Below are positions 44,593 through 55,142 of a stretch of 64,000 nt of DNA, piece after piece. Origin of the DNA: Candidatus Pelagibacter communis (lineage in GTDB: Bacteria > Pseudomonadota > Alphaproteobacteria > Pelagibacterales > Pelagibacteraceae); contig NZ_CVST01000066.1 in assembly GCF_001180225.1 (NCBI RefSeq), forward strand, positions 22,419 to 86,418, given 5' to 3'. Below the pieces are notes generated by a model, which ran no database searches, was not told the origin of the DNA, and saw only the letters and a list, made by a program, of their open reading frames with translations. How positions within the stretch are numbered: position 1 is the first letter of the stretch; each line of letters begins with the position of its first letter. Both the position numbers and the translations under genes were made by a program.

Positions 44593-45620
44593 TAAATTGC
44601 TTCCTCTAATTTTTTAGACATTTCTGCAATATTATCTGGTGGCCAGTTTGGTATTTCCATACCTAAATACAGAGACATTCCAGTTAAAACTTCTTTAATC
44701 TCATTTAAAGATTTTCTTCCAAAATTTGGTGTTCTTAACATTTCACCCTCAGATTTTTGAACTAAATCACCAATATAAATTATGTTGTCATTTTTTAAGC
44801 AATTCATTGATCTAACTGATAGCTCTAATTCATCAACTTTTCTTAATAAATTCTTATTAAACTCAGGTTCAGATGAAACTTCTTTTACTGGAGCTTCAAC
44901 TGGCTCATCAAAATTAACAAACATTTTCAACTGGTCTTGAAAAATCCTAGCAGAATACGCAACGGCATCTTCTGCAGAAATTGAACCGTTAGTCTCTACT
45001 TCCATTGTTAATTTATCATAATCAAGAGCCTTACCTTCTCTTGCTGTGCTAACAGAATAAGAAACTTTTTTTACAGGACTATACAAAGAGTCAATGGCAA
45101 TTAAACCTAGTGGTGGCTCCTCTGGTTTATTTAGCTCAGCTGGAACATAACCTTTTCCAGTGTTTACATTCATTTCCATGTGAAAAGTAGTGTTTTCATC
45201 TAAGTTACAAATTACTAACTCAGGATTTAATATTTCTACATCCGTCACAGGAGCAATGTCTGAAGCTTTTATTTCACCCGGACCTTTTGCGTCTAAAACT
45301 AATTTTTTTGTACCTTCAGAATTACATTTTAAAGCTAGTGATTTAACATTTAATACTATGTCCGTTACATCTTCTCTTACACCTTTAATTGATGTAAATT
45401 CATGTAGAACACCATCTATTTGTATCGAAGTAACTGCAGCTCCTCTGATAGAAGAAAGCAAAATTCTTCTTAAGGAGTTTCCTAAAGTTAATCCGTAACC
45501 TTTTTCTAAAGGCTCAGCTATAATCTTAGCATGTGTTAAGTCATCACTAATTTGAACATCTAATTTAGATGGTTTAATCAAAGATTTCCAATTTTTAACA
45601 TTTACGTTTTCTACTTCCAT
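44592..45620 (-). CDS. rpoA: DNA-directed RNA polymerase subunit alpha
   Basis: Assembles RNA polymerase and contacts activators and UP elements. 342 residues: N-terminal dimerisation domain ([22 protein letters not shown]) and C-terminal domain (about 260-330: [45 protein letters not shown]). Both domains are complete. Starts on the last base of rpsK's stop region; standard alpha-operon order rpsM-rpsK-rpoA-rplQ, without rpsD. Confidence 0.98.
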   Translation of the reverse strand: MEVENVNVKNWKSLIKPSKLDVQISDDLTHAKIIAEPLEKGYGLTLGNSLRRILLSSIRGAAVTSIQIDGVLHEFTSIKGVREDVTDIVLNVKSLALKCNSEGTKKLVLDAKGPGEIKASDIAPVTDVEILNPELVICNLDENTTFHMEMNVNTGKGYVPAELNKPEEPPLGLIAIDSLYSPVKKVSYSVSTAREGKALDYDKLTMEVETNGSISAEDAVAYSARIFQDQLKMFVNFDEPVEAPVKEVSSEPEFNKNLLRKVDELELSVRSMNCLKNDNIIYIGDLVQKSEGEMLRTPNFGRKSLNEIKEVLTGMSLYLGMEIPNWPPDNIAEMSKKLEEAI

Positions 45621-46069
45621 TAAACTCTCCTTTTTTTTGGTGGTCTAGTTCCGTTATGAGGCATCGGTGTTGTGTCTTTAATTGACAAAATTTTAAAACC
45701 TCTTGCTTGTAAAGCTCTTAATGCTGTTTCTCTTCCTGAACCAGGCCCTTTTACTTCAACAGATAAAGTTTTCATTCCATACTCTAATGCTTTTGATGCT
45801 GCGGAGTCCGCTGCTATTTGAGCTGCATAAGGTGTAGATTTTCTTGATCCTTTAAATCCTTTCTGTCCAGCAGATGCCCAGGATATTACATTTCCATTTG
45901 TATCAGCAATTGAAATTATTGTGTTATTAAATGTTGACTGCACGTAAGCAATTCCATTTAAAATATTCTTTTTTATCTTTTTCTTTTTTGAATAGGAGCT
46001 CTTTGCACTTTTTTTAGAAGATTTTTCTACCTTCTGATCTTTATTGTCAGTTTTTTCTGTTTTTGCCAT
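45620..46069 (-). CDS. rpsK: 30S ribosomal protein S11
   Basis: Small-subunit platform protein. Core motifs [47 protein letters not shown] and the [10 protein letters not shown] end. 149 residues, about 20 longer than E. coli S11; the extra is a Lys/Ser-rich N-terminal extension (residues 1-34). No internal ATG would remove it cleanly. Confidence 0.97.
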   Translation of the reverse strand: MAKTEKTDNKDQKVEKSSKKSAKSSYSKKKKIKKNILNGIAYVQSTFNNTIISIADTNGNVISWASAGQKGFKGSRKSTPYAAQIAADSAASKALEYGMKTLSVEVKGPGSGRETALRALQARGFKILSIKDTTPMPHNGTRPPKKRRV

Positions 46070-46071
46070 TA

Positions 46072-46455
46072 TTATTTTTTAGTTGGTGTTAATTTCTTCC
46101 CTGCAATAGCGATTGCTTTTCCTTTTCTTGTTCTTGCATTACATCTTGTTCTTTGGCCTCTTACAGGTAATTTTTTTCTATGTCTTGTTCCTCTATAACA
46201 TGCAAGATCTATCAATCTTTTAATACTTAAAGAATAATCTCTTCTAAGATCTCCTTCGACTTTAAAATTTTGATCGATGTATTCTCTTATTTTTAAAATT
46301 TCATCATCAGTTAACTCATTCACTCTTTTGGCTCTTGGAATTTCTAGAGAAGAACAAATTTGTTGTGAGAATTTATCTCCAATTCCATAAATATATGTCA
46401 GTCCAATGTGGACAAGTTTATTTTGTGGAATGTTTATACCTGCGATACGAGCCAT
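46072..46455 (-). CDS. rpsM: 30S ribosomal protein S13
   Basis: Small-subunit head protein contacting the large subunit and P-site tRNA. 127 residues: [28 protein letters not shown], and [31 protein letters not shown] start at 46455. First gene after the 55-base gap carrying the alpha-operon promoter candidate. Confidence 0.98.
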   Translation of the reverse strand: MARIAGINIPQNKLVHIGLTYIYGIGDKFSQQICSSLEIPRAKRVNELTDDEILKIREYIDQNFKVEGDLRRDYSLSIKRLIDLACYRGTRHRKKLPVRGQRTRCNARTRKGKAIAIAGKKLTPTKK

Positions 46456-46478
46456 AATTTTTGTGATAAATTGTGCCT

Positions 46479-46506
46479 TTTATATAAGAAGATTAATCAA
46501 AGTCAA
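46479..46506 (-). promoter_or_regulatory. probable sigma70 promoter of the alpha operon (rpsM-rpsK-rpoA-rplQ)
   Basis: On the minus strand TTGACT (46506-46501), 16 bases, TATAAA (46484-46479): five of six matches at each box. It sits in the 55-base adk-rpsM gap, one of only two gaps above 10 bases in the whole 43-64 kb run. Predicted leader before the rpsM ATG is about 15-20 bases. Confidence 0.6.
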
Positions 46507-46510
46507 CGTC

Positions 46511-47074
46511 TTAAACATTTATAAAAGTGTCTATTTTCCTTGTTATTTCGTCTATTTCTAAGCTTCCATCAATTTCCTTAAATTTAGGATTCTCTGAGTA
46601 GTAATTAAGTACTGGCTCTGTTGTGTTCATGTATGTGTCAAAACGTTTTAGAATAGTATTTGTTTCATCGTCTGATCTATTTTCAATAATTTTTCTTTTC
46701 TCTAGTCTTTTTAACACTGTATCTTTATCAACTTTGAGATACAAAATTAAATCTATCTTTTGATTTGATGCCTCGAGTAAGATATCTAAATTTTTTGCTT
46801 GGCTCAAAGATCTAGGGTATCCATCAAATATTAATCTATTTTTTTTTTGAGCGTCAGAAACTAAATTTTCAATAAGCTTATTTACAATTTCATCACTTAC
46901 AAATTTACCATTTTTCATGTCATTGGTAATCATCTTACCAATATCTGAATTTTTATAAATTTCTTCTCTTAAAAGTTCGCCAGTTGAGATCTGAAATGAA
47001 TTTAGTTTCTTTACTAAATATTTAGCTTGAGTACCTTTACCAGCACCAGGAGGTCCAAACAAAACTATATTCAC
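46511..47074 (-). CDS. adk: adenylate kinase (short-lid form)
   Basis: Equilibrates ATP, AMP and ADP. 187 residues: P-loop FGPPGAGKGTQAKYL, ISTGELLREE, FDGYPRSLSQA and the short lid segment KRKIIENRSDDETNTILKRF. Longer adenylate kinases have a 27-residue lid insert with zinc cysteines; that is missing here, as in many alphaproteobacteria. Start codon is GTG (47074), directly next to the secY stop. Confidence 0.96.
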   Translation of the reverse strand: MNIVLFGPPGAGKGTQAKYLVKKLNSFQISTGELLREEIYKNSDIGKMITNDMKNGKFVSDEIVNKLIENLVSDAQKKNRLIFDGYPRSLSQAKNLDILLEASNQKIDLILYLKVDKDTVLKRLEKRKIIENRSDDETNTILKRFDTYMNTTEPVLNYYSENPKFKEIDGSLEIDEITRKIDTFINV

Positions 47075-48355
47075 TTACTTTCCAAATTTAGTTTTTTTAA
47101 TTAATTGTTCGTATTGAGAACTCATTAATCTTGTTTGAATTTGAGTTACAGTATCAATGGCAACAACAACAACAATTAAAATAGATGCACCACCCAAATA
47201 AAAAGGAATTGGGTAATTAGCTATTAAAAACTCTGGCATTAAACATACAAGTGTCAAATATAGAGCACCTATTGTAGTAAGTTTAGTTAAAATATTTTCA
47301 ATATATAATGCTGTACTTTCACCAGGTCTAATTCCTGGAACAAAGCCACCATATTTTCTTAAGTTTTCTGCTGTTTCAGTTGGGTTAAATGTAATTGAAG
47401 TATAGAAAAATGTAAAAAATATTATACCAGATGCATATAGCAACATGTACAAAGGTTGACCTTGAGTAAAATAAGAACTTAAGTTTAAAAAAGTTTCATT
47501 ATTTGAAAAAGAAAAATTAGAAAAGGTAACAGGTAACAATAATAAAGCAGATGCAAAAATTGCTGGTATTACTCCTGCTTGATTAATTTTTAATGGCAAA
47601 TGAGAAGACTCTCCACCATACATTTTATTTCCCATTTGTCTTTTAGGATAATTGATAAGAATTTTTCTTAATGCTCTCTCCATAAAAACTACAAATAAAA
47701 TAGTTAATATTAATAGAACAAAAATTGCTAGGATCATGAAAGTTGACACAGCACCTGTTCTACCTAATTCAAAAGTTGTAACTAAAGCTCTAGGTATTTC
47801 GGCAACAATACCAGCAAAAATAATTAAAGAAATTCCATTACCAATTCCTCTTTGAGTGATTTGTTCTCCTAGCCACATAAGAAAAATTGTACCAGCAACA
47901 ATAGTTGTCACTGTTGTAATTTTAAAAAATGCTCCTGGATTAATTACCAAATCTGCAGAAGACTCTAAACCTACCGACAAACCATAACCTTGAACTGTAG
48001 CGAGTAAAACTGTTCCATATCTTGTAATTTGAGTAATCTTTGCTCTGCCAGTTTCTCCCTGAGCCTTTAAATTCTTAAAATAATCAGAAACCCCTGTTAA
48101 CAACTGAACTATAATAGCTGATGATATGTATGGCATTATACCAAGAGCAAAAATTGCCATTCTACTTACGGCACCGCCAGCAAAAACATTGAACATACCA
48201 AGTAACCCTTTTTGATTACCGTCCATCATAATTTTTAATTGTTCTGGGTCAATTCCTGGTAAAGGAACAAACGTACCAAATCTATATACCGCAAGGATTG
48301 CTATGGTAAAAATTATTCTATTTCTTAGATCATTTGTTGAAGATGATGCGCTCAT
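47075..48355 (-). CDS. secY: protein translocase subunit SecY
   Basis: Channel of the Sec translocon in the inner membrane. 426 residues with ten hydrophobic segments, the early RFGTFVPLPGID loop, LGIMPYISSAIIVQLL plug/TM2 region, GIGNGISLIIFAGIVAEIP and the cytosolic IRPGESTALYIENIL loop. ATG start, 9 bases after rplO. rpmJ does not follow it. Confidence 0.98.
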   Translation of the reverse strand: MSASSSTNDLRNRIIFTIAILAVYRFGTFVPLPGIDPEQLKIMMDGNQKGLLGMFNVFAGGAVSRMAIFALGIMPYISSAIIVQLLTGVSDYFKNLKAQGETGRAKITQITRYGTVLLATVQGYGLSVGLESSADLVINPGAFFKITTVTTIVAGTIFLMWLGEQITQRGIGNGISLIIFAGIVAEIPRALVTTFELGRTGAVSTFMILAIFVLLILTILFVVFMERALRKILINYPKRQMGNKMYGGESSHLPLKINQAGVIPAIFASALLLLPVTFSNFSFSNNETFLNLSSYFTQGQPLYMLLYASGIIFFTFFYTSITFNPTETAENLRKYGGFVPGIRPGESTALYIENILTKLTTIGALYLTLVCLMPEFLIANYPIPFYLGGASILIVVVVAIDTVTQIQTRLMSSQYEQLIKKTKFGK

Positions 48356-48364
48356 TTAAACAAA

Positions 48365-48817
48365 TTATTTTTTTAATTGAATAGATCCACCAATTTTTTC
48401 TAGTTTTTCTATTGCTGATTTTGATGCCAAGTCAGCCTCAATATTAATTTTATCTTTTAACTCTCCAGTACCTAATATTTTTAATTTTGTAGAGTTTTTG
48501 TTTATTAATTTTAATTTTTTTAGAGATGAAGAATTAAGCACTTCATTTGGATTAATATTTTTTTTATCAATATAAGACTGAATTTTTTCCAAGTTTAAAA
48601 TTGCAATGTTTTCTCTTGAAATTGGATTAAAACCTCTTTTAGGTAATCTTCTGTATAAAGGCATTTGACCACCTTCAAAACTTTTTATTGCAACACCAGA
48701 TCTAGATTTTTGACCTTTAACACCTCTCCCAGATGTCTTCCCTTTTCCAGAACCAATACCTCTTCCAACTCTTATTTTAGGTTTATTAATTTTCTGTCTT
48801 GTATTTAATGTAATCAT
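48365..48817 (-). CDS. rplO: 50S ribosomal protein L15
   Basis: Late-assembly large-subunit protein. 150 residues: RVGRGIGSGKGKTSGRGVKGQKSRSG, FEGGQMPLYRRLPKRGF and a C-terminal domain ending IEKLEKIGGSIQL. Starts on the last base of the rpsE stop codon. rpmD, which normally lies between rpsE and rplO, is not here. Confidence 0.97.
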   Translation of the reverse strand: MITLNTRQKINKPKIRVGRGIGSGKGKTSGRGVKGQKSRSGVAIKSFEGGQMPLYRRLPKRGFNPISRENIAILNLEKIQSYIDKKNINPNEVLNSSSLKKLKLINKNSTKLKILGTGELKDKINIEADLASKSAIEKLEKIGGSIQLKK

Positions 48818-49332
48818 TATCCTCTTTTTTCAATAATTTCTGATATTTTTTTATTTCTTATTGCTGAAATTTGTTTTGGTGAATTTTGTTTCATTAAAGC
48901 CTTCATAGTAGCTCTAATCACATTGTGTGCATTTGATGTGCCCATTGATTTAGCAACAATATCTTTTACACCCAATACCTCACATACTGCTCTTACTGGA
49001 CCACCTGCAATAATACCTGTACCTTTTGATGCTGCTCTTAAGACTATTCTACCAGAACCATCTTTAGCTTTCACATCGTGGTGAATTGTTCTTCCTTCTC
49101 TCAAAGGTATATGTGTTAATTTTCTTCTAGCCATTTCATTGGCTTTTTTAATTGCATCTGGAACTTGTTTTGCTTTAGCGTGTGCTATTCCAATTTTTCC
49201 AGCTTGATTTCCTACTACTACAAGAGCTGAAAAACCAAATCTTCTTCCACCTTTTACAACTTTTGTAATTCTATTGATATGAACTAACTTCTCTAAAATA
49301 TCGTCAGTTTTTTTGTCTTTGTTATTTTCCAT
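48817..49332 (-). CDS. rpsE: 30S ribosomal protein S5
   Basis: Small-subunit protein at the mRNA entry site, involved in decoding accuracy. 171 residues: RITKVVKGGRRFGFSALVVVG, HDVKAKDGSGRIVLRAASKGTGIIAGG and SMGTSNAHNVIRATM. ATG start 2 bases after rplR. Directly followed by rplO. Confidence 0.98.
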   Translation of the reverse strand: MENNKDKKTDDILEKLVHINRITKVVKGGRRFGFSALVVVGNQAGKIGIAHAKAKQVPDAIKKANEMARRKLTHIPLREGRTIHHDVKAKDGSGRIVLRAASKGTGIIAGGPVRAVCEVLGVKDIVAKSMGTSNAHNVIRATMKALMKQNSPKQISAIRNKKISEIIEKRG

Positions 49333-49334
49333 AA

Positions 49335-49691
49335 TTAAAATTCCATCCCATTTTCTCTCAGTGTGTCGGCAAAAGCTTTAATTCTACCATGATATTTATA
49401 AGATCCTCTATCAAAATAAATTTTTGTAATATTTTTTTCTTGAGCTTTTTTTGCTAGCTTTTGAGCAACTAATTTTGACAACTCTGTCTTGTTAACTTTA
49501 TCAGATGATTTTAAATCTTTTTCAACTGATGAAGCAGATAACAAAGTTACTTTTTTTGTATCATCAATGATTTGAGCTGAAATATTTTTGGCAGATCTTG
49601 AAATACTTAATCTAAATCTATCTTTTGGAGCAACTTTTTTTACTTTGTTGCTAACTCTAAATCTTTTTCTAATACTAGTGTTTAGTTTCAT
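49335..49691 (-). CDS. rplR: 50S ribosomal protein L18
   Basis: Binds 5S rRNA with L5 in the central protuberance. 118 residues: [35 protein letters not shown] and [27 protein letters not shown], typical of the family C-terminus. Shares a base with rplF. Confidence 0.97.
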   Translation of the reverse strand: MKLNTSIRKRFRVSNKVKKVAPKDRFRLSISRSAKNISAQIIDDTKKVTLLSASSVEKDLKSSDKVNKTELSKLVAQKLAKKAQEKNITKIYFDRGSYKYHGRIKAFADTLRENGMEF

Positions 49692-50230
49692 TATTTTTTC
49701 TTACCTTCTTTTTTAAGAACATATTGTCCTTGTTCTCTTATGCCTTTACCCTTATATGGCTCAATTTTTCTAAATGTTTTAATTTTTGATGCAACTTCAC
49801 CAACTAATTGTTTATCAGATCCAGTAATCTTAAGTGTAGTTTGTTTTTCTACAGCGATCTTAATTCCCTCGGGGATATCAAAATCTATATCGTGACTGTA
49901 ACCTAATTGTAAGTTTAACTGATTACCTTTCAATGCTGCTCTATATCCAACACCTACCAGTTCTAACACTTTTTCATAGCCTGTACTTGAGCCGATTACA
50001 GCGTTATTAATTAAACTTCTATTCATACCCCATAGTCGTTTAGAATTTTGGTCAATTTTTTTTGGTTTAATTGAGATCTCTTTTCCTTCTTTGATATCCA
50101 AATTAAACATATCTAAATCAATATTTATTGATTTCTTTCCCAATGGTCCTTCTATGTTTATAATGTTACCGGCTAAAGCAACTTTAACTTTTTCAGGGAT
50201 TGATATATTTATTTTTCCAATTTTAGACAT
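49691..50230 (-). CDS. rplF: 50S ribosomal protein L6
   Basis: Large-subunit protein near the sarcin-ricin loop. 179 residues in two duplicated domains: [52 protein letters not shown] and [23 protein letters not shown]. Shares a base with rpsH. Confidence 0.98.
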   Translation of the reverse strand: MSKIGKINISIPEKVKVALAGNIINIEGPLGKKSINIDLDMFNLDIKEGKEISIKPKKIDQNSKRLWGMNRSLINNAVIGSSTGYEKVLELVGVGYRAALKGNQLNLQLGYSHDIDFDIPEGIKIAVEKQTTLKITGSDKQLVGEVASKIKTFRKIEPYKGKGIREQGQYVLKKEGKKK

Positions 50231-50625
50231 TAAAATACCTTACAAATAATTTCACCACCAACACGTTGTTTTCTAGCGTCAATATCAGTCATTACACCTT
50301 TTGGTGTAGAAACTATTGCAATTCCAAGACCGTTATTAATTTTAGGTAAACCTTCAGCACTAGAAAAAATTCTTCTTCCTGGTTTAGAAACTCTTTCAAA
50401 TGCACTGATAACTGGGTTACCAGAATGATATTTAAGTTCTAAAGACAATGTTGGTTTTTTGTCTTCTGAACTAATTTTGAAATCTTTTATAAAACCTTCA
50501 TTTTTAAGTATATCTGCAATTTTTGACTTGAAGTTAGAAGATGGCAGATCTACTTTTTTATGATTTCTTGCTTGAGCGTTTTTAACTCTAGCTATCATAT
50601 CTCCTATTGGGTCACTTAAACTCAT
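50230..50625 (-). CDS. rpsH: 30S ribosomal protein S8
   Basis: Early-assembling 16S rRNA-binding protein; in E. coli it represses the spc operon. 131 residues: MSLSDPIGDMIARVKNA, ISKPGRRI-type segment (here VSKPGRRIFSS), and NGLGIAIVSTPKGVMTDIDARKQRVGGEIICKVF. ATG start, 11 bases after rpsN. Confidence 0.98.
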   Translation of the reverse strand: MSLSDPIGDMIARVKNAQARNHKKVDLPSSNFKSKIADILKNEGFIKDFKISSEDKKPTLSLELKYHSGNPVISAFERVSKPGRRIFSSAEGLPKINNGLGIAIVSTPKGVMTDIDARKQRVGGEIICKVF

Positions 50626-50636
50626 AATTTTCCTTC

Positions 50637-50942
50637 CTACCAGCTCGACTTAACTAAGCCAGGTATTTTTCCTTGTAATCCTAATTGTCTAAGAGCAATT
50701 CTTGAAATTTTTAATTTTCTATAAACACCATGTGGTCTACCTGTTATCTCACATCTATTCATCACTCTTGTTTTAGCTGAATTTCTTGGCAATTTTGATA
50801 ATTTCTGCTGCGCCTTAAACCTTTCCTCTAATGGAAGTTTTTTATCCATTATTATTTTTTTCAAATTTTGTCTTTTCTTGAACATCTTGTCTGAAAGTTT
50901 AATTCTTTTTTTGTTTTTATTTACAGCACTAAGTTTAGCCAT
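50637..50942 (-). CDS. rpsN: 30S ribosomal protein S14
   Basis: Small-subunit head protein. 101 residues: long zinc-free form (C- form) with [41 protein letters not shown] and the [11 protein letters not shown] end. Only one Cys, so no zinc knuckle. ATG start. Confidence 0.98.
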   Translation of the reverse strand: MAKLSAVNKNKKRIKLSDKMFKKRQNLKKIIMDKKLPLEERFKAQQKLSKLPRNSAKTRVMNRCEITGRPHGVYRKLKISRIALRQLGLQGKIPGLVKSSW

Positions 50943-50944
50943 AT

Positions 50945-51499
50945 TTAATTATCTCCTTTTTTAATAAATGGGAAATTCATTTTTTCTAATAAGGCAAAGC
51001 TGTGTTCTTTATTCTTTGCTTTTATAACAATAATGACATCTAAACCTCTGACTTTATCAGCTCTATCAAAACTAACTTCAGGGAATATGATATGCTCCTT
51101 TATACCAAAAGTATAATTTCCAAAATTGTCAAAACCTTTTGGTGATAAACCTCTAAAATCTTTAATTCTTGGAAGAGCAATATTTACCAATCTATCTAAA
51201 AATTCATACATTTTGTTTTTTCTTAAAGTTACTTTTAAACCTGCATTTGATCCTTTTCTTGTCTTAAAGTTTGCTACAGATTTTTTAAATTTTGTAGTTA
51301 CAGGTTTTTGCCCTGTTATCTTTGCCATATCCTCTTCACATGATTTTAAAATTTTAGAGTCTGAAGCATCTAAACCAAGACCCATATTCAAAACAATTTT
51401 CTCAATTCTTGGTGCCATATAAATATTTTTGAAACCAAATTGATCTTTTAAAGCTGGTTGTATTTCTTTGTTAAAAATTTCTTTTAATCTTGGCGTCAT
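50945..51499 (-). CDS. rplE: 50S ribosomal protein L5
   Basis: Binds 5S rRNA and contacts the small-subunit head. 184 residues: [72 protein letters not shown]. Shares a base with rplX; 2 bases before rpsN. Confidence 0.98.
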   Translation of the reverse strand: MTPRLKEIFNKEIQPALKDQFGFKNIYMAPRIEKIVLNMGLGLDASDSKILKSCEEDMAKITGQKPVTTKFKKSVANFKTRKGSNAGLKVTLRKNKMYEFLDRLVNIALPRIKDFRGLSPKGFDNFGNYTFGIKEHIIFPEVSFDRADKVRGLDVIIVIKAKNKEHSFALLEKMNFPFIKKGDN

Positions 51500-51744
51500 T
51501 ATTTCTTAGCCTCTTTCTTCTTTTCTGCCTTTTCATCTATTAATTTTAAATTTGATAAATGAATAAAACTTTCTTTTGGAAAGATACCACCTTTTTTCTC
51601 TTTTGTTGTTTTAACGTGTTTTTTAACCATATTAATTTCTTTTACTTTGGCTCTATTGTTTGCTCTGTCGATTTCGATAACTTCACCTTCTTTTTTTTTA
51701 TCTTTTCCAGTTAGCACTCTTACTTTTAAACCTTTTTTAATCAT
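51499..51744 (-). CDS. rplX: 50S ribosomal protein L24
   Basis: Assembly-initiator large-subunit protein with a KOW motif: [40 protein letters not shown]. At 81 residues it is shorter than E. coli L24 (104), lacking part of the C-terminal half, and ends in a Lys/Glu-rich tail. Confidence 0.96.
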   Translation of the reverse strand: MIKKGLKVRVLTGKDKKKEGEVIEIDRANNRAKVKEINMVKKHVKTTKEKKGGIFPKESFIHLSNLKLIDEKAEKKKEAKK

Positions 51745-51745
51745 C

Positions 51746-52114
51746 TTATAAAACCTCCGGTGCTAGTGAAATTATTTTCATTTGCCCTCTGCTTCTTAAC
51801 TCTCTAGTAACAGGGCCAAATATTCTAGTGCCAACCGGTTCACCTTTATCGTCAACTAATACTGCAGCATTGTTATCAAATCTTACTTTTGATCCATCAT
51901 TTCTATGTATTCCTTTTTTAACTCTTACTACTACAGCTTTGTGAACAGTTCCTTTTTTTACTTTTCCCTTAGGGATAGCCTCTTTCACAGCAATTACAAT
52001 TGTATCTCCAATGCTAGCATATCTTCGCTTAGATCCACCCAATACTTTAATGCATTCTATTTTTTTTGCACCAGTATTATCAGCTACTTGTAATTCTGTC
52101 TGTACACCAATCAT
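51746..52114 (-). CDS. rplN: 50S ribosomal protein L14
   Basis: Large-subunit protein at the subunit interface. 122 residues: [47 protein letters not shown] and [28 protein letters not shown]. First gene of the spc order here, sharing a base with rpsQ. Confidence 0.98.
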   Translation of the reverse strand: MIGVQTELQVADNTGAKKIECIKVLGGSKRRYASIGDTIVIAVKEAIPKGKVKKGTVHKAVVVRVKKGIHRNDGSKVRFDNNAAVLVDDKGEPVGTRIFGPVTRELRSRGQMKIISLAPEVL

Positions 52115-52350
52115 TATTTATTGCTCTCCATAACTTGAAATTTTTTATTTTTTGAAAAAGGTTTGCTTTCAATAATCGATACTTTATCACCTGTTTTAAA
52201 TGTATTGTTTTCATCATGAGCATTGTAATTTTTTCTAACTCTTATGACCTTTTTCAATACAGGGTGTGAGTATTTTCTCTCTACCATAACTGTAACTGTT
52301 TTGTTAGGTTTGTCGCTTATCACCACTCCTGTTAATATTTTTTTAGGCAT
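52114..52350 (-). CDS. rpsQ: 30S ribosomal protein S17
   Basis: 16S rRNA-binding OB-fold protein. 78 residues: [31 protein letters not shown] and the [23 protein letters not shown] block. Start overlaps rpmC by 8 bases. Confidence 0.97.
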   Translation of the reverse strand: MPKKILTGVVISDKPNKTVTVMVERKYSHPVLKKVIRVRKNYNAHDENNTFKTGDKVSIIESKPFSKNKKFQVMESNK

Positions 52351-52534
52351 TTGATTTTCCTTTTAAAATTGTTTTCAATCTTGCAATTGTTTTTCTTGTT
52401 TCTCCAATTTTTGCAGGATTAGTTATTTGAGAATTCATTTTTTGAAATCGAAAATTAAATAAGTCTTTTTTAAGCTTATCAATATTTTTGATAACTTCAT
52501 CTTTGCTTAATTTTTTAATCTCTTGTTTTTTCAT
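52343..52534 (-). CDS. rpmC: 50S ribosomal protein L29
   Basis: Two-helix large-subunit protein at the tunnel exit. 63 residues: LSKDEVIKNIDKLKKDLFNFRFQKMNSQITNPAKIGETRKTIARLKTIL pattern of the family (quoted in part: DLFNFRFQKMNSQ). Tightly packed between rplP and rpsQ. Confidence 0.95.
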   Translation of the reverse strand: MKKQEIKKLSKDEVIKNIDKLKKDLFNFRFQKMNSQITNPAKIGETRKTIARLKTILKGKSNA

Positions 52535-52945
52535 TTATGCAAATCTCTTTATTGTCTTTGTTTTTATTGGTAACTTTGCTGAAGCTTTATAAAGTGCCTC
52601 TTTGGCAATTTGTTCAGAAACACCATCAACTTCAAATAAAATTCTTCCAGGTTTTACTCTACAAGCAAAATATTCTGGTGATCCTTTTCCTTTACCCATT
52701 CTAACTTCTATTGGTTTTTTAGAAACTGGAATATTTGGAAAAACTCTTGTCCATACTCTTCCTTGTCTTTTCATATGTCTAGTTAAAGCAACCCTAGCAG
52801 CCTCAATTTGTTTTCCAGTTACTCTTTCAGGCTGTAATGCCTTCAAAGCATATGCTCCATAATTAATAGTACTTGCTCTAGTAGCATTACCATGAATTCT
52901 TCCTTTATGAGCTTTTCTCCATTTAGTTCTTACTGGCTGAAGCAT
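52535..52945 (-). CDS. rplP: 50S ribosomal protein L16
   Basis: Large-subunit protein at the A site, contacting 5S rRNA. 136 residues: [37 protein letters not shown], and [25 protein letters not shown]. Shares a base with rpsC. Confidence 0.98.
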   Translation of the reverse strand: MLQPVRTKWRKAHKGRIHGNATRASTINYGAYALKALQPERVTGKQIEAARVALTRHMKRQGRVWTRVFPNIPVSKKPIEVRMGKGKGSPEYFACRVKPGRILFEVDGVSEQIAKEALYKASAKLPIKTKTIKRFA

Positions 52946-53625
52946 TATTGTTTACCTTCCTTTGGAGTTACCTTGTTTGTTTCTTGGCTAAATTCTCTTG
53001 CAAAAACTTCACCTTTATAGATCCAAACCTTAATTCCAATAATTCCATATGTTGTAAGAGCTTCCGCTTCTGCATAATCTATATCTGCTCTTAAAGTGTG
53101 TGATGGTATACTACCATCTCTTAACCATTCAGTTCTTGCGATCTCGTTACCACCTAATCTTCCACTTACTGAAACTTTAATCCCTTTTGCACCTAGTCTT
53201 ATACATGATTGCATAGCTCTTTTCATGGCTCTTCTGTATGAAATTCTTTTTACTAACTGTTGTGCAATGTTTTCAGCAACTAAATATGCATTTGTTTCGG
53301 GTTTTTTAACCTCTTTAATATTTAAGTTGACTTCATTTGTCGTAAATTTTGATAGGTTATTTTTAATTTTATCAATATCACTACCTTTTTTACCAATTAC
53401 AAACCCAGGTCTAGATGTGTAAATAGTAACGTAACATTTGTTTGACGTTCTCTCTATCATCACCTTAGATACACCTGAATTAATTACATTTTTCTTGATG
53501 TATTCTCTTATTTTAAAATCTTCAATTAGATAGTTGCCAAAATCTTTTTTCTTAGCATACCAAACAGAGTCCCAACCTCTGTTTACACCTAATCTAAAAC
53601 CTACAGGATTAACCTTTTGTCCCAT
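52945..53625 (-). CDS. rpsC: 30S ribosomal protein S3
   Basis: mRNA-entry-tunnel protein with helicase contribution. 226 residues: [22 protein letters not shown] domain [12 protein letters not shown], and the C-terminal [23 protein letters not shown] block. The start overlaps the end of rplV by 17 bases. Confidence 0.98.
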   Translation of the reverse strand: MGQKVNPVGFRLGVNRGWDSVWYAKKKDFGNYLIEDFKIREYIKKNVINSGVSKVMIERTSNKCYVTIYTSRPGFVIGKKGSDIDKIKNNLSKFTTNEVNLNIKEVKKPETNAYLVAENIAQQLVKRISYRRAMKRAMQSCIRLGAKGIKVSVSGRLGGNEIARTEWLRDGSIPSHTLRADIDYAEAEALTTYGIIGIKVWIYKGEVFAREFSQETNKVTPKEGKQ

Positions 53626-54007
53626 GTTTCTCCATTTGTTTTGCCTCTGATAAAATTATAGTTACTGTTGACCAAGGTTTTAAAATTGGTGCAGCTCTAC
53701 CTTTTGCTCTTGGTCTAAATCTTTTCATAACAATTTTTTTTCCACAATACGCCTCTTTGACAATTAAATTATCAATATCGTATTGAAAGTTATTTTCAGC
53801 GTTTGCAACAGCTGAGCTAATTGTCTTTCTAATATCTCTTGTTACTCTTTTTTCTGAAAACTGCAGGTCTCTAATAGCTACATCAACCTTTTTACCAACA
53901 ATACTTTTTAAAATTGGATTAATCTTTCTTACGCTAGATCTAATTCCATTGTTTATAGACTTTACAGTCTTATCGTTGTTTTTATCAATTTTCTTTTTCT
54001 TGCCCAT
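53609..54007 (-). CDS. rplV: 50S ribosomal protein L22
   Basis: Lines the nascent-peptide tunnel. 132 residues: core [35 protein letters not shown], and the tunnel-loop [18 protein letters not shown]. It has an extra Lys-rich N-terminal stretch of about 20 residues and a short basic C-terminal tail. Overlaps rpsC by 17 bases. Confidence 0.97.
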   Translation of the reverse strand: MGKKKKIDKNNDKTVKSINNGIRSSVRKINPILKSIVGKKVDVAIRDLQFSEKRVTRDIRKTISSAVANAENNFQYDIDNLIVKEAYCGKKIVMKRFRPRAKGRAAPILKPWSTVTIILSEAKQMEKHGTKG

Positions 54008-54009
54008 AA

Positions 54010-54300
54010 TTATTTTTTCTCTGCTGGTTTAGCTTTCTTATCAGCTGGTGTGTGTCCAAAGAAAGTTCTTGTTGGTGCAAACTCTCCTAATTTATGACCA
54101 ACCATATCCTCTGATACTGTTATTGGAATAAATTTCTTACCATTGTATATTTGAAAAGCTACTCCTACAAAATCTGGAAGAATTGTAGATTTTCTAGACC
54201 AAGTTTTAATTGGAATTTTCTTTGGATCATCTTTGTACTTGTCTACTTTTTTCATCAAGCTTTCTTCAACAAATGGTCCTTTCCATACAGCTCTAGCCAT
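54010..54300 (-). CDS. rpsS: 30S ribosomal protein S19
   Basis: Small-subunit head protein that touches A-site tRNA. 96 residues: [45 protein letters not shown] and [18 protein letters not shown]. Shares a base with rplB. Confidence 0.98.
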   Translation of the reverse strand: MARAVWKGPFVEESLMKKVDKYKDDPKKIPIKTWSRKSTILPDFVGVAFQIYNGKKFIPITVSEDMVGHKLGEFAPTRTFFGHTPADKKAKPAEKK

Positions 54301-55139
54301 TACTTAGTATCCTTCCTTTTATTTCTTCTCTTCACTATAAATTTATCTGTTCTCTTATTATCTCTAGTTTTTAAACCTTTTGCCGATTGTCCTGTTGGAG
54401 ATACAGGATGTCTTCCTCCAGCTGACTTACCTTCACCACCTCCATGTGGGTGATCTACTGGGTTTTTAACAACACCTCTAGTATGAGGTCTTCTTCCCAA
54501 CCATCTTGATCTACCAGCTTTACCAATTTTAATATTTTTTTGATCAGGATTACTTAATATTCCAATAGTAGCTAAAGCCCTTGAGTCTATTTTACGTACT
54601 TCCCCTGATGCTAATTTAATTAAACTATAATTTCCATCTAATCCACTAATCGTAACTGAAGAACCAGCTGCTCTAGCTATTTTACCGCCACCACCTGGTT
54701 GAATTTCAACGTTATGAATATTGATACCAACTGGTATATCTTGTAACGGCATGCAATTTCCAATTTTAATTTCTTTTTTTGATCCACTCTCAATCTTGTC
54801 TCCAACTTTAATTTTTTGAGGAGCTAAAAAATACGAATGTGTTCCATCTTCAAATTTAACCAACATGATGTAGCAAGATCTATTCGGATCGTATTCTATT
54901 CTTTCAACAGTAGCCTCCATGTCGAATTTTTTTCTATAAAAATCAACATGTCTATACATTTTCTTATGACCACCTGCTCTGTTAATTGAAGTGATGTGTC
55001 CATTATTATTTCTTCCCTTCATAGCATTTTTTGGAGAAACAAGAGTTTTAAAAGGTTTACCTTTCCATAGACCTGTTCTATCTACTAAAATAGTACCTCT
55101 AGTAGATTTTGTGTATGGTTTAAAAGTTTTTAATGCCAT
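54300..55139 (-). CDS. rplB: 50S ribosomal protein L2
   Basis: Essential for subunit association and peptidyl-transferase centre integrity. 279 residues: [16 protein letters not shown], the SH3-like barrel, and the highly conserved [22 protein letters not shown] loop whose His residues are implicated in peptidyl transfer. 3 bases after rplW. Confidence 0.98.
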   Translation of the reverse strand: MALKTFKPYTKSTRGTILVDRTGLWKGKPFKTLVSPKNAMKGRNNNGHITSINRAGGHKKMYRHVDFYRKKFDMEATVERIEYDPNRSCYIMLVKFEDGTHSYFLAPQKIKVGDKIESGSKKEIKIGNCMPLQDIPVGINIHNVEIQPGGGGKIARAAGSSVTISGLDGNYSLIKLASGEVRKIDSRALATIGILSNPDQKNIKIGKAGRSRWLGRRPHTRGVVKNPVDHPHGGGEGKSAGGRHPVSPTGQSAKGLKTRDNKRTDKFIVKRRNKRKDTK

Positions 55140-55142
55140 TTA

